The notes: a model not told the origin generated them from the letters alone. 64,000 nucleotides of DNA from an uncultured Cytophagales bacterium (GCA_913057175.1 CAJXNP010000016.1:124001-188000); one strand, 5' to 3'; numbered from the stretch's first letter, positions 27,877-38,697 are shown. Numbers and translations are program-made.

Positions 27877-27910
27877 AATCCTGTCAAAAAATTAATGTTA
27901 AGAATTTAAA

Positions 27911-27953
27911 TAAACTTTAATTTGGGAGATCTAAATGCCCAAATTAAAGTTTA
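27911..27953. terminator. Perfect 16-bp inverted repeat between convergent genes (probable bidirectional terminator)
   Basis: taaactttaatttggg-agatctaaatg-cccaaattaaagttta, between accC (+) and the SIS gene (-). Confidence 0.8.
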
Positions 27954-27978
27954 CATCCAGCTTCCATCCAATACACTT

Positions 27979-28911
27979 TTAACTATCCCGTTTAGGCTTT
28001 TTCCCTTCCGTAACCTTTTCTCCGACTTCAAAGGCTTTCTTGACATGTAAATTTTCCGCTAGGTAATAGGACATGAAGAACAAGGGTACCGCTGAGGTGA
28101 TAGGAGATAAGTATTCAGGAACATCATCGGCTTCCAGGTACACCACTTCAGCGCCTGCTTTATCAACCAATTTAAACAACTGACTGGTCCTTCTGTATGA
28201 CGGTCCATCCGATTTGATAACGATAATGGCACTTCCTTTTGCTGATTCTTTTGGTCCGTGATCGTAAGACGAGACGGACATGCCGTGGGTTGGATACTTG
28301 GTCATTTCTGTCATTGTGAGGGCTGCTTTGTATGCAGTTGCAAGGTTGGGGCCATTTCCTATAACATAAAAACCCTTATATCGGCCATCGGTGATGAGTT
28401 TGAATAATACTTCTGCGGCCTCTTTTCCCCATCTTTCGTAATCCTTCATATTTGTCATCAGCTTATCGACTGCCGGGCTGGGGTCAATTTTATGTCCGTT
28501 ATACAAGGCTATTAAAGTGTTGATATAGGTTTTTGTCGAAGAGAATGCCTCAGATCCTGCTTTCAGTTCAACAATCCGTTTGACAGAATCAAAGCTTGCC
28601 AATTCACTTTTTGCAAAGTTAGTAATGGCAATGTATTCGTGGAAAAGTTTTGCGCACCATAGCACCTCACTTGACTTACCCGATTGAGAGATCAACACTC
28701 CGAGCTCGTTGCTCATGTTTTTTCTCAGATAATTGTAATATGTGCTGGCAGTTTCAGGTTTGATATCAATGCCTTGGTAATAGAGCGCCAGGGTTGTAAA
28801 ATAAGACGATCCCATTCCCAGATAGGGAACACCAGTCGGAAGCACTAGCTTTTGTGTGGATTTTAAAACTTTTAATGCTTTTTCAGGTATTTCCTTTATT
28901 TCCTTAATCAT
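27979..28911 (-). CDS. SIS-domain sugar isomerase/deaminase-like protein (GlmS/AgaS-like)
   Basis: LGMGSSYFTTLALYYQG, GVLISQSGKSSEVLW, FYVIGNGPNLATAYKAALTMTEMTKYPTHGMSVSSYDHGPKES. Confidence 0.85.
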   Translation of the reverse strand: MIKEIKEIPEKALKVLKSTQKLVLPTGVPYLGMGSSYFTTLALYYQGIDIKPETASTYYNYLRKNMSNELGVLISQSGKSSEVLWCAKLFHEYIAITNFAKSELASFDSVKRIVELKAGSEAFSSTKTYINTLIALYNGHKIDPSPAVDKLMTNMKDYERWGKEAAEVLFKLITDGRYKGFYVIGNGPNLATAYKAALTMTEMTKYPTHGMSVSSYDHGPKESAKGSAIIVIKSDGPSYRRTSQLFKLVDKAGAEVVYLEADDVPEYLSPITSAVPLFFMSYYLAENLHVKKAFEVGEKVTEGKKPKRDS

Positions 28912-29007
28912 CTTGACTTATTTTAAGAGGTTGAAGAATGTTGAAATACATTTTTTGATTAATAATCAGGAAAAAATAGTTATTAAAATCATTATAACAA
29001 AGAAAAG

Positions 29008-29625
29008 ATGCAATATCCATGGCTCGATGTTTCCCGCGAATTACAGTCCATTGCACAGGCGGGTTTGACGTTTTGTGAAAATAAATACGATGTAGAACGG
29101 TATGAACAAATTATGAAGTTAAGTCAGAAAATAATCGCTGATTTTACTGACATAGAATACGAAAAAGTGGAAAAGGTTTTTAAGATGGAAGAAGGATATC
29201 TCACTCCAAAGGTGGATGTGAGAGGAGTAGTCATCCGAGATGATAAGATCCTGCTCGTCAGGGAAACGATAGATGGCAGATGGGCAATGCCAGGGGGTTG
29301 GGCTGATGTAGGATACACACCTAAGGAAACAGCCGAAAAAGAAGTCATGGAAGAATCTGGCCTCATCGTTAAAGCTGGGAGACTTTTAGCAGTTCTGGAC
29401 AAAAAATGCCACCAACATCCGCCAGATATCAACTATGTCTATAAAATATTTATTCATTGTGAGGAAAAAGACGGAGAGCTGAAAGCCGGAATGGAGACAA
29501 GTGAAGTTGGATTTTTTGACCTTGACAATTTACCGGAACTATCCACACCCAGGAATACCAGGGAACAAATTGAAATGGTTTTCAATAAGGTTAAAAGCAA
29601 AGATGCGACTGCGGAAATAGATTGA
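29008..29625 (+). CDS. NUDIX hydrolase
   Basis: Nudix box GWADVGYTPKETAEKEVMEESGL preceded by an N-terminal extension. Confidence 0.93.
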   Translation: MQYPWLDVSRELQSIAQAGLTFCENKYDVERYEQIMKLSQKIIADFTDIEYEKVEKVFKMEEGYLTPKVDVRGVVIRDDKILLVRETIDGRWAMPGGWADVGYTPKETAEKEVMEESGLIVKAGRLLAVLDKKCHQHPPDINYVYKIFIHCEEKDGELKAGMETSEVGFFDLDNLPELSTPRNTREQIEMVFNKVKSKDATAEID

Positions 29626-29700
29626 TCATTCGGCAAACTTTTTTGACTTAAAATGGTAGAACATTAAAAGTCTAATTTTTGTCAATGCTAATTTTTCTTA

Positions 29701-30768
29701 ATGCGATTATTTAAAAAGTTCATGATCTGGATAGCTGTTTCCCTTCTTTCAATTATTCTTATTTCAAATATCGTTGGTTTTGTCATTTCAGCACCGGGAT
29801 ATAACGGTGAAAAGACTGATCACTTCGACGGTAAGACGTTTAAAAATCTTGGTGGCATAAAGGCTAAAGGATTTAAAGACGTATTGACCTGGTCTTTCAA
29901 TCGCGATCAGGGGGAATGGAAAAAAATTGAAAGCCTTGCAGTCTATCCTGAAATTCAAAATAGATTGAATGATGGCGAATGGAAAGTAACTTTTGTCAAT
30001 CACTCTACTTTCCTCTTGCAAATTGGTGAAATGAATATTCTTACCGACCCGATTTGGAGCGAAAGGACCAGTCCGGTTCAGTTTGCCGGGCCCCAGCGGT
30101 TTGTCCCTCCTGGAATCAAATTTGAAGGTCTTCCGCCAATTGATGTTGTGATCATCAGTCACAATCATTATGATCATCTGGATGTCAGTACGGTTAAGAG
30201 ATTAGAAAAAGAACATTCTCCTCAATTTTATACGCCCCTGGGGGTTTCACAATTTCTTATTGATTTAGGGATTAAAATATCACATGACATGGATTGGTGG
30301 GAAGAAACCGGAATAAGTGATTCAATCGGCCTGGTATGTGTACCAGCCCAACATTTTTCAGGAAGAGGAACCTTTGACAGGGATAAAACTCTCTGGGCGG
30401 GATTTGTTATAAAAACCAATTCCGGAAAGATTTACTTTGCTGGAGATACAGGATATGGTGAATTCTTCAAAACGATTGGCGATCGACTAGGGCCATTCGA
30501 GCTTTCCATGATCCCGATTGGCGCCTATAAGCCGTCGTGGTTTATGTCGCCGATTCACATATCTCCACAGGAAGCAGTAAAAGTCCATCAGGATGTCAGA
30601 TCAAAAAAGTCTATCAGTATGCATTTTGGAACTTTTCCATTAGCAGATGACGGAATCGATGATCCGACCAATGATCTTAAAAAAGGACTGAAGATGTACG
30701 GTGTCAGTGAAGAGGATTTTTTAGTTTTAGGAAATGGTGAGCAATATGCTGTAACTTTTTCCAACTAA
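29701..30768 (+). CDS. MBL-fold metallo-hydrolase (NAPE-PLD/UlaG-like)
   Basis: FVNHSTFLLQIGEMNILTDPIWSERTSPVQFAGPQRF, ISHNHYDHLD, YFAGDTGYGEFF, HFGTFPLADD. Confidence 0.93.
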   Translation: MRLFKKFMIWIAVSLLSIILISNIVGFVISAPGYNGEKTDHFDGKTFKNLGGIKAKGFKDVLTWSFNRDQGEWKKIESLAVYPEIQNRLNDGEWKVTFVNHSTFLLQIGEMNILTDPIWSERTSPVQFAGPQRFVPPGIKFEGLPPIDVVIISHNHYDHLDVSTVKRLEKEHSPQFYTPLGVSQFLIDLGIKISHDMDWWEETGISDSIGLVCVPAQHFSGRGTFDRDKTLWAGFVIKTNSGKIYFAGDTGYGEFFKTIGDRLGPFELSMIPIGAYKPSWFMSPIHISPQEAVKVHQDVRSKKSISMHFGTFPLADDGIDDPTNDLKKGLKMYGVSEEDFLVLGNGEQYAVTFSN

Positions 30769-30775
30769 AAAGTGA

Positions 30776-32287
30776 ATGGTGTCTCAATTAAGAAACTGGG
30801 TTTTCTGGCCGGTCATTACGCTCCTTATCATTACCATTTCTCTCAACCTTATTGATGAGCAGTGGTTTTCGATGGTCATTAACCAAGCCAATACCTGGAT
30901 CATTGAGCACTTCAATTGGCTGTTTTCCATTTCTACAGTCTTTATGTTGTTTTCGTGCATATTTATTTACTTTTCAAAGTTGGGAAGAGTAAGAATTGGT
31001 GGCGATGACGCAACTCCTCTTTTAAATAAATGGCAGTGGTTTTCCATTACTCTTTGTACAACCATTGCAACAGGAATCCTATTTTGGGGAACAGCTGAGC
31101 CGGTTTACCATCTTCAAAATCCTACTCATTCTTTGGGAATAGAGCCAAAATCCGGTGAAGCCGGCGTGTTTGCTCTTTCCACACTTTATTTTCACTGGAG
31201 TTTTATTCCATATGCTATTTATTCCATTCCGATTATTGCTTTTGCTATTGGCTTTTATAACCTCAAAAGGCCATATTCACTGATTTCGGCAATATCGGTT
31301 GGGATGAAAGAAGACTTGCATTTCAAATACAAGGACTGGATAGATGTCGTTTCACTATTTGCCCTTGTGATGGGAATGGCTGCTTCACTAGGTGGCGGGA
31401 TTTTGACCATTTCCGGTGGATTTGTAGACTTGATTGGATGGACAGATAAGGAGATTAATCGGATTTTGGTAGCATTAGCGATCATTATAGCATTTTCCAT
31501 TTCTGCCAGCACAGGCATTTTGAAGGGAATTCGCATATTGTCCGTTTTGAATATTTATCTATTTGTTTTCATGTCTGCCATATTTATTTTCTTATTTGCG
31601 GATGTGGATCTTTTCAAATTAATCGCCCAATCCCTTGGGCAATTCTTCACAAGTTTTTTTCAAAAAAGTTTTTTTACCATCACATATCCGGATGACAATT
31701 GGGGGGATCAATGGACTGTGTTTAATTGGGCAAACTGGCTGGCATGGGCCCCTGTAACAGCCATGTTTTTGGGCAGAATATCGGTAGGTTATACTGTGAG
31801 GCAGGTTCTGCTTTTTAATTGTCTTTTGCCTTCCCTTTTTTCCATTGGTTGGATGAGTGTATTTGGAGGAGCTGCCATCGATCTTCAATTGAACTCTCAT
31901 CTGGATCTGACGGGTATTTTGGATCAAAGCGGTCCGGAGTCAATCATTTATTTCATGATGAACCAGTTTACATTTTCGACAGTATTGATCACAATATTTA
32001 TTGTGACGATCTTCATTTCTTTTGTCACAGCTGCAGACAGCAATACAGAAGCAATGAGTGCTTTGAGCACAAAAGGGTTTGGGTTTCACAATACCAAGTC
32101 TCCTATTTGGATAAAACTAGCCTGGGGTATTCTCATTGGTGTTACTGCTTACATTATGATAAAGTTTGCGGGAGTGCAGGGCATCAAAATTTTATCAACC
32201 ATCGGAGGATTTCCGGTTTTGTTCATCGTGATTACGATTAATATAAGTCTATTGCGTTACACATTGAGGTTGTATCGCAGAAATTGA
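30776..32287 (+). CDS. BCCT-family transporter (glycine betaine/carnitine/choline type)
   Basis: WGTAEPVYHLQNP, YFHWSFIPYAIYSI, WTVFNWANWLAWAPVTAMFLGRIS, FVTAADSNTEAMSAL. Confidence 0.93.
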   Translation: MVSQLRNWVFWPVITLLIITISLNLIDEQWFSMVINQANTWIIEHFNWLFSISTVFMLFSCIFIYFSKLGRVRIGGDDATPLLNKWQWFSITLCTTIATGILFWGTAEPVYHLQNPTHSLGIEPKSGEAGVFALSTLYFHWSFIPYAIYSIPIIAFAIGFYNLKRPYSLISAISVGMKEDLHFKYKDWIDVVSLFALVMGMAASLGGGILTISGGFVDLIGWTDKEINRILVALAIIIAFSISASTGILKGIRILSVLNIYLFVFMSAIFIFLFADVDLFKLIAQSLGQFFTSFFQKSFFTITYPDDNWGDQWTVFNWANWLAWAPVTAMFLGRISVGYTVRQVLLFNCLLPSLFSIGWMSVFGGAAIDLQLNSHLDLTGILDQSGPESIIYFMMNQFTFSTVLITIFIVTIFISFVTAADSNTEAMSALSTKGFGFHNTKSPIWIKLAWGILIGVTAYIMIKFAGVQGIKILSTIGGFPVLFIVITINISLLRYTLRLYRRN

Positions 32288-32350
32288 AATTATTCTGTTT
32301 ATTTTTACCCGATAAGCTACAAACCCTGGTTGAACAGGAAATGAACACGA

Positions 32351-35278
32351 ATGAATTACAGACTCATTGTTTGCATTTTTTATTTATTAGGGATCCCTAC
32401 CTTACTTTTTGGTCAGAACCGTTTTAATCAGTTTTATGAGCTGGAAAATATTCAGTCAAAGGAACTGATCAAAGGAATAGCCAAGGATCAGCATGGGTTC
32501 GTTTGGGTTGCTACAGATGAAGGTGTGTTGCGTTATGATGGAAATGAAACCTTACTTTTCTTCAAGGAATTACCAAGTCCCTATACCAAGGATTTCCTTC
32601 TTACACAAGACAATCGCTTTCTTGTCACACATGATGCTGGTCTTACCGAGATTATCAATCAAAACGACAGCGTTTACCTCAAACCCTATAATAATAACGA
32701 ACGGACGATCGATCAATCATTTAATTACCCTAAATCCATCTATGAAGATAAAGATGGAAATATCTGGCTGGGAGAGGTCAATTCGGTGGTACGGATGAAC
32801 CAGGATGGTTTAAAAAGGTTTAATCTGGGTGCTGATTTTCAGTCTATCAGCTACCATCATAACTTTTCTTTTGCTGAGGATGCGTTTGGGAATCTGTGGA
32901 TTGCCCCCTTCAAAGGCAAACTCCTGTCATACAATAAATCCGAAGAAATTTTAGAAGAAGTCAATGTGGATCATCCTATAACGGAGGTGAGCAAGATTAT
33001 CAATGTTCGGGGTGATTACTTGATCATTTCAGGTAAAGAGGGTTATGCTCAGCTGAAAATTGACAGTGACAAAAATATTCTTGAAACAAAGATCAACAGA
33101 CAGGTAAATAATATTTCCGATGCGGTGGTTATTGGAGAAGAACTCTATATCGGAACGTGGGAGGACGGGTTGTATTATGGAGAATTTAATTCACAGGGAA
33201 TGCAATTTGAAAAGCTCCCAAATGTTGAGATCATCGATATTATTGCCTTGTATTTTGATCGCTCCAGTCAGGAGCTTTGGATTGCTGGAAGTGAAAATAT
33301 AGGCTTGCTGAAAAACACTCCAGTGAAAACCATATTTGCTGCCGGCAATCACCGGATTGAGTCGATCACCAAAAATAATGAAGCCATTTATTTTTCTATC
33401 GGTCAGGAGGTTTTCAGCCTGAACCCTTCATTTAATATACCTGCCGTTTCTATTCTCCATCTGGATGATTCTTATTTTTCGGAAATTTTCCTGGAAGAGA
33501 ATCTTTTGTGGGTAGGAGATTCTTTTGGTAGGGTTTTTTATATCAATCTGGAAAATAATACAAGATCAGACCTGATATCCAAACCCAGCCTGCCTTCCAA
33601 TCAAATATCCATCAATCAGATATTCAAAGATACTGATGGGAATAAATGGTTTACCGGAAATGCCAACGGTTTGATCAAAGTGCAAGCGGATAAGAGCTAC
33701 AAGTTTTACACCGAACTGGATACAACGCAAAGTATGATCCAAAATAATAACGGATTATTGCTTTGTGGAAGTAACTCAAGAGATTCACTTCTGCATGTGT
33801 ATGATGAGGTTGCTGATGTTTTTCAGCTCATAGAAGTTGATTTTCAATTCGAATTCACCGATCGTTTCTTACTTAATGATTTAAAGGTAGATCAGCAAAA
33901 TGATTTATGGGCGGCCACAAGTATAGGTTTGCTGAAAATTCCTTTTGAAAATGGAGGTTATGAAAAGGTAGAAAGGGTTGAAGTGCCTGGGTTTAATATT
34001 AGTGAACCTATTCGAGCCATTGCCATCAAAAATGACAGGATGTTCCTCGCGAATAATTATGGGCTGGTCCTTATTGAAAAGGAGAACTCCGTTTTATTCA
34101 ACAAAGACAGTGGTCTTCCTTCCAAAATAATAAAAGACGCAGGGCTGGAGTTTATGAGGGAGGACAAATTATTAATTTCCACCTCTCGCGGAATGGCATT
34201 TCTTGATCTGGATAAAATTAGCATTACAAAGTCTAATCCTCCCATTTTTAAATCGGTAACTGTTAATTCAGAATTTATTCATCAAGACAGTACCCTGATC
34301 AGGAATTTCAGGTACAAATCTAATATCGAAGCTGATTTTATTTCACTTTCCTTTCCCGGAAAGACATTGGAATATCAAACACGGATTTTAGGGTTGGATG
34401 ATTCGTGGTCTAAACCAACCACTAATACCAAACTATCTGTGTTGGGATTTTCAGAAGGTAGTTATACTGTTCAGGTAAGGGCAAGTGAGAGCGGCCATTT
34501 CTGGAGTGATCCCATCTCATTCTCATTCACGATCAGTCAGCCCTGGTATCGCTCATGGTGGGCAATACTGGGATTTATCCTGTTATCCGCCATGGTGATT
34601 TTTATTTCTATGAAAATCCATAACCGGAACCTCATCGTCCAGAAGAAGAACCTGCAGAAGATCATCGAACAGCGAACGGAGGAGATCAACAGGCAAAAGA
34701 ATGAGATCATTGAACAACAGGAAAAGATCATCAAGCAAAAAGAAGAGTTGCTTGAAAAAAACCAGACTGTTTACAAATCCCAACAAGCATTGAATGAGGC
34801 AGATATGAATTTTCTTCATTTAAAGGAAAAGCAACTACAGGAACAAATTGAATACAAAAACAAGCAAATTACCACCCATACGCTTAACATTATCCAAAAG
34901 AATGAGAGTCTGAAAGACTTGCAGGAAAAGTTGGAAAGCCTGATAAAGAAAAGTGATAGTAAGACTGTTGCAGAATTGAGAAAGACCATTAAAATTATTG
35001 ATGAAAGCTTTAAGCTGGATAAGGATTGGGAGGATTTTAAGTTGTACTTCGAACAGATCTATACCGGGTTTTATGCCAAGCTGCAAGCAACCTATCATGA
35101 TATCACCCCATTGGAGATGCGTCACTGCGCTTTGGTACGTTTAAACCTTACAATCCAGGAATGCGCATCGATACTGGGGATCTCTCCGGACAGTGTGAAA
35201 GTTTCACGAACCCGGCTTCGCAAAAAGCTCAATTTACCCCACGAACAGAGCTTATCGGATTTTATAATGGGAATTTAG
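32351..35278 (+). CDS. Membrane-spanning regulator: periplasmic Reg_prop propeller + Y_Y_Y + TM + coiled coil + LuxR-type HTH
   Basis: Repeated D.xGNxWL.. propeller motifs, TM WWAILGFILLSAMVIFISM, coiled coil, HTH ITPLEMRHCALVRLNLTIQECASILGISPDSVKVSRTRLRKKL; directly upstream of susC/susD. Confidence 0.88.
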   Translation: MNYRLIVCIFYLLGIPTLLFGQNRFNQFYELENIQSKELIKGIAKDQHGFVWVATDEGVLRYDGNETLLFFKELPSPYTKDFLLTQDNRFLVTHDAGLTEIINQNDSVYLKPYNNNERTIDQSFNYPKSIYEDKDGNIWLGEVNSVVRMNQDGLKRFNLGADFQSISYHHNFSFAEDAFGNLWIAPFKGKLLSYNKSEEILEEVNVDHPITEVSKIINVRGDYLIISGKEGYAQLKIDSDKNILETKINRQVNNISDAVVIGEELYIGTWEDGLYYGEFNSQGMQFEKLPNVEIIDIIALYFDRSSQELWIAGSENIGLLKNTPVKTIFAAGNHRIESITKNNEAIYFSIGQEVFSLNPSFNIPAVSILHLDDSYFSEIFLEENLLWVGDSFGRVFYINLENNTRSDLISKPSLPSNQISINQIFKDTDGNKWFTGNANGLIKVQADKSYKFYTELDTTQSMIQNNNGLLLCGSNSRDSLLHVYDEVADVFQLIEVDFQFEFTDRFLLNDLKVDQQNDLWAATSIGLLKIPFENGGYEKVERVEVPGFNISEPIRAIAIKNDRMFLANNYGLVLIEKENSVLFNKDSGLPSKIIKDAGLEFMREDKLLISTSRGMAFLDLDKISITKSNPPIFKSVTVNSEFIHQDSTLIRNFRYKSNIEADFISLSFPGKTLEYQTRILGLDDSWSKPTTNTKLSVLGFSEGSYTVQVRASESGHFWSDPISFSFTISQPWYRSWWAILGFILLSAMVIFISMKIHNRNLIVQKKNLQKIIEQRTEEINRQKNEIIEQQEKIIKQKEELLEKNQTVYKSQQALNEADMNFLHLKEKQLQEQIEYKNKQITTHTLNIIQKNESLKDLQEKLESLIKKSDSKTVAELRKTIKIIDESFKLDKDWEDFKLYFEQIYTGFYAKLQATYHDITPLEMRHCALVRLNLTIQECASILGISPDSVKVSRTRLRKKLNLPHEQSLSDFIMGI

Positions 35279-35445
35279 TTATAGATAGTGTACTTTCTAC
35301 ATATTTTTTTTCAGGTTAACGTCTGGTAAACATTCCCACTTTTCACCACCTAAACTGATCAAAATTTTCATTTTGAGAGGTCTTTTTTTAAACCTGATGT
35401 TAACCATTTGTTTACCCCATCAATGAATTAAAAACAGGCATATTG

Positions 35446-35460
35446 ATGCTTTAAAAGCAT
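35446..35460. promoter_or_regulatory. Palindrome ATGCTTT-A-AAAGCAT in the regulator-susC intergenic region (candidate operator)
   Basis: 15-nt perfect inverted repeat read directly; location in a 380-bp intergenic region upstream of susC. Confidence 0.4.
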
Positions 35461-35661
35461 TTTGTTTCATTTCAAGTATACCCAAACCCGCCATTTTTCT
35501 CTCTCGAATGATACCCAAATGTATGATGAAATATTTTGTTGCTGACCGGCAAAAAGTTCAAATTCATCAAACATTCTTATTTAAGAGATTGTTAATTTTT
35601 ATGTTAAATACATGGGTAATATTATTAAAAATGTAAAAATCACCTTTAATTATTAAACAAT

Positions 35662-38600
35662 ATGGAAAACTTTTACAAGCTACTTTTGGTCTTACCGGCG
35701 TTTTTCCTATGCAATGTTTACATGGCATTTTCACAGGAAATGACGGTAACCGGAAAAGTAACAGACACGGAGGATGGTTCAGCACTGCCTGGTGTAAACA
35801 TCCTTGAGAAAGGAACTTTTAACGGTTCACTAACCGACATTGATGGCGCCTTTTCAATTAATGTAAGTTCGGGTGCTGTCCTGCAGTTCTCTTATGTTGG
35901 CTATCTTACGGAAGAAGTCGAAGTCACAGGTCAAAGTGTGGTGAACGTTGCGCTTACACCCGACATCACCCAGCTTTCTGAGATCGTGGTCATCGGTTAT
36001 GGTGTTCAGAAGAAAGAAGATTTAACCGGGTCAGTTTCAGTTATTGACAACAAGGAGTTCAACAAAGGAGCGATTGTTGCACCGCAGGAATTGTTAATGG
36101 GTAGAACAGCCGGTGTGCAGGTAGCAACACAAGGAGGGTCACCGGGGGCTGGCGCCAAGATCAGAATTCGTGGTGGATCCTCTCTTAGGGCTTCAAATGA
36201 TCCGTTAATCGTGATTGATGGAGTTCCGATTGATAACACTTCTACTGCTGGTATTAGCAATCCTTTTGCTATCGTTAACCCGAATGACATCGAGAGCATG
36301 ACGGTCCTAAAGGACGCCTCAGCTACAGCGATTTATGGAGCCAGAGCATCCAATGGAGTAATCATTATCACTACAAAAAGAGGGAGAGAAGGAGATAAAT
36401 TAAAATTGTCATACAATGGGAACATTGGTATTCAGACCGTTCCTAAATACGTCGATGTGTTGAGTGGCGAAGAATATCGTCAATTTGTCAATGATGCTGT
36501 TGAGGAGGGGCGTGTTTCAGCACCAGCGCTTGATCTGTTAGGAACAGAAAACACAGATTGGCAGGATGAAATATTTCAAAACGCCATAACTACCGATCAC
36601 CTGGTAACTGCTACCGGAGCAGTTGGGAATGTTCCTTACCGGGCATCTGTTGGTTATACCAATCAGGATGGTATTTTAGAGACATCCAATTTTGAAAGAA
36701 CTTCCATCTCATTGGGGGTAGATCCGAGTTTTTTCCAGGATCACCTGAAAATCAAGGCTAATGTTAAAGGAATGTTCGCGAATAGCACCTACGCAAACGA
36801 GGGTGCAATTGGTGCAGCAGTGACATTTGATCCAACCAAGCCGGTATATGTTCCGGAATCACCCTGGGGAGGTTATTATTTTTGGGAGCAACAAAATAAC
36901 CCCGGAGATCCTATTACCAATGCGCCTTCCAATCCAGTGGCTTATCTCGGGTTGACAGATAATAATGCTAACGTAAACCGGGTTTTGGCCAATGCCAATA
37001 TCGATTACAAATTTCATTTTCTTCCTGACATGAGTGTCAATCTCAATATAGCTACCGACCGATCATTTACAGACGGGCTGGAGCTAGTTGATGAAGGCGC
37101 TACATGGGAAAGAACTTCATATAACGGTCCCGGAAAATACAATGAATATGACGAAGAAAAAATCAACAACCTCTTTGAATCGTATTTGAAGTATAACAAA
37201 GAACTTTCTGGAATTTCAAGTAACATTGAAGTGACGGCTGGTTATTCCTGGCAGAAATTCTGGACCTCGAAACGAGATTCGCTAAATAATTCTGAAGGGA
37301 CTTTTGCCGATCCTGCGAATATTTTTAAAACAGAAAATTACCTGGTTTCATTTTATGGTAGGTTGATCTATTCTTTAATGGATCGGTATATTCTTACTGC
37401 CACAGTAAGAAGGGATGGGTCGTCCAGGTTCGCCGAAGGAAACAGGTGGGGAACATTTCCATCTGCTGCCTTTGCATGGAAAATTAAGGAGGAGTCTTTC
37501 CTGCGTGATGTTGAGTCGATTTCCCAGTTGAAATTAAGATTGGGATATGGAATTACAGGTCAGCAGGACATTGTCAGTGGAAATAACAGGGACTATCCGG
37601 CATTGGCAAGTGTTACTTTAGGTTTGAACTCTGCCCGCTATCAATTTGGAAATGATTTCATCAATACCCTCAGATACGAGGCTTACGATGCCAACCTTAA
37701 GTGGGAAGAAACAACCACCATTAATGCCGGACTTGACCTTGGGCTTTTTGAAGATCGTTTTACTGCGAGCTTTGATTACTACCAACGAGAGACCGAAGAC
37801 CTGATCAATGAAATTCCAGTGCCAATGGGGACGAACTTTTCCAACCGGATCATTACCAATGTTGGCTCACTGGAAAATAAAGGATATGAAATAGGTTTGA
37901 ATGCGTGGTTAGTAGAGAATGATACGTGGCAGTGGAATTTTGGATTGAATTTTACGCATAACCAAAATGAAATTACCAAGCTGACAGCAGTTGACGATCC
38001 TGATTATCTCGGAGTTCTGGTTGGTGGAATCGGTGGAGGTGTCGGAAATACCGTTCAGGTTCATACGGTAGGTCATCCGGCTTATTCATTCTTTATGCTG
38101 GAACAGGTTTATGATGAGGAAGGTAATCCGATCGAAAACCTATACATCGATCAAAATGAGGACGGCATCATCAATGATTTCGACCGTGTAAGACAGGAAG
38201 ATCCTGCGCCAGACGTCTACATGGGATTCTCGTCAAGAATCAACTATAGAAATTTTGATTTTTCATTTAATGCCAGGGCCAATATCGGCAACTATGTTTA
38301 CAATAATGTTAGCTCACAGTATGCTAATTACTCGAATGTCTGGAGTCCTGAAGGATATTTAGGAAACGTCACTTCTGATATTTATGATACCCATTTTGAG
38401 AACCCAAGATATCTGTCAAACTTTTATCTGTGGAACGCCTCATTCTTCAAGCTTGACAACGTTTCGCTTGGTTACCGATTTAATCGATTCTTTTCTGATG
38501 AAATGGATGCTTATCTAAGCTTTACAGTTCAAAATGCCTTGATAATAACAGATTATCCTGGTATAGATCCTGAAGCAGAGCAAGCAGGAATCGGTGATGC

Positions 38601-38679
38601 ACCTGATAACTCAGGAATTGACAACAATCTATACCCAAGACCAAGAACCTTCCTGTTAGGGGTTAACATTAATTTCTAA
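35662..38679 (+). CDS. SusC/RagA-family TonB-linked outer membrane protein
   Basis: Carboxypeptidase-D-like repeat (VTGKVTDTEDGSALPGVNILEKGT), TonB box/plug (VVIGYGVQKKEDLTGSVSVI), ATAIYGARASNGVIIITTKRG. Confidence 0.97.
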   Translation: MENFYKLLLVLPAFFLCNVYMAFSQEMTVTGKVTDTEDGSALPGVNILEKGTFNGSLTDIDGAFSINVSSGAVLQFSYVGYLTEEVEVTGQSVVNVALTPDITQLSEIVVIGYGVQKKEDLTGSVSVIDNKEFNKGAIVAPQELLMGRTAGVQVATQGGSPGAGAKIRIRGGSSLRASNDPLIVIDGVPIDNTSTAGISNPFAIVNPNDIESMTVLKDASATAIYGARASNGVIIITTKRGREGDKLKLSYNGNIGIQTVPKYVDVLSGEEYRQFVNDAVEEGRVSAPALDLLGTENTDWQDEIFQNAITTDHLVTATGAVGNVPYRASVGYTNQDGILETSNFERTSISLGVDPSFFQDHLKIKANVKGMFANSTYANEGAIGAAVTFDPTKPVYVPESPWGGYYFWEQQNNPGDPITNAPSNPVAYLGLTDNNANVNRVLANANIDYKFHFLPDMSVNLNIATDRSFTDGLELVDEGATWERTSYNGPGKYNEYDEEKINNLFESYLKYNKELSGISSNIEVTAGYSWQKFWTSKRDSLNNSEGTFADPANIFKTENYLVSFYGRLIYSLMDRYILTATVRRDGSSRFAEGNRWGTFPSAAFAWKIKEESFLRDVESISQLKLRLGYGITGQQDIVSGNNRDYPALASVTLGLNSARYQFGNDFINTLRYEAYDANLKWEETTTINAGLDLGLFEDRFTASFDYYQRETEDLINEIPVPMGTNFSNRIITNVGSLENKGYEIGLNAWLVENDTWQWNFGLNFTHNQNEITKLTAVDDPDYLGVLVGGIGGGVGNTVQVHTVGHPAYSFFMLEQVYDEEGNPIENLYIDQNEDGIINDFDRVRQEDPAPDVYMGFSSRINYRNFDFSFNARANIGNYVYNNVSSQYANYSNVWSPEGYLGNVTSDIYDTHFENPRYLSNFYLWNASFFKLDNVSLGYRFNRFFSDEMDAYLSFTVQNALIITDYPGIDPEAEQAGIGDAPDNSGIDNNLYPRPRTFLLGVNINF

Positions 38680-38697
38680 TCTGAAAAGAATACTAAA

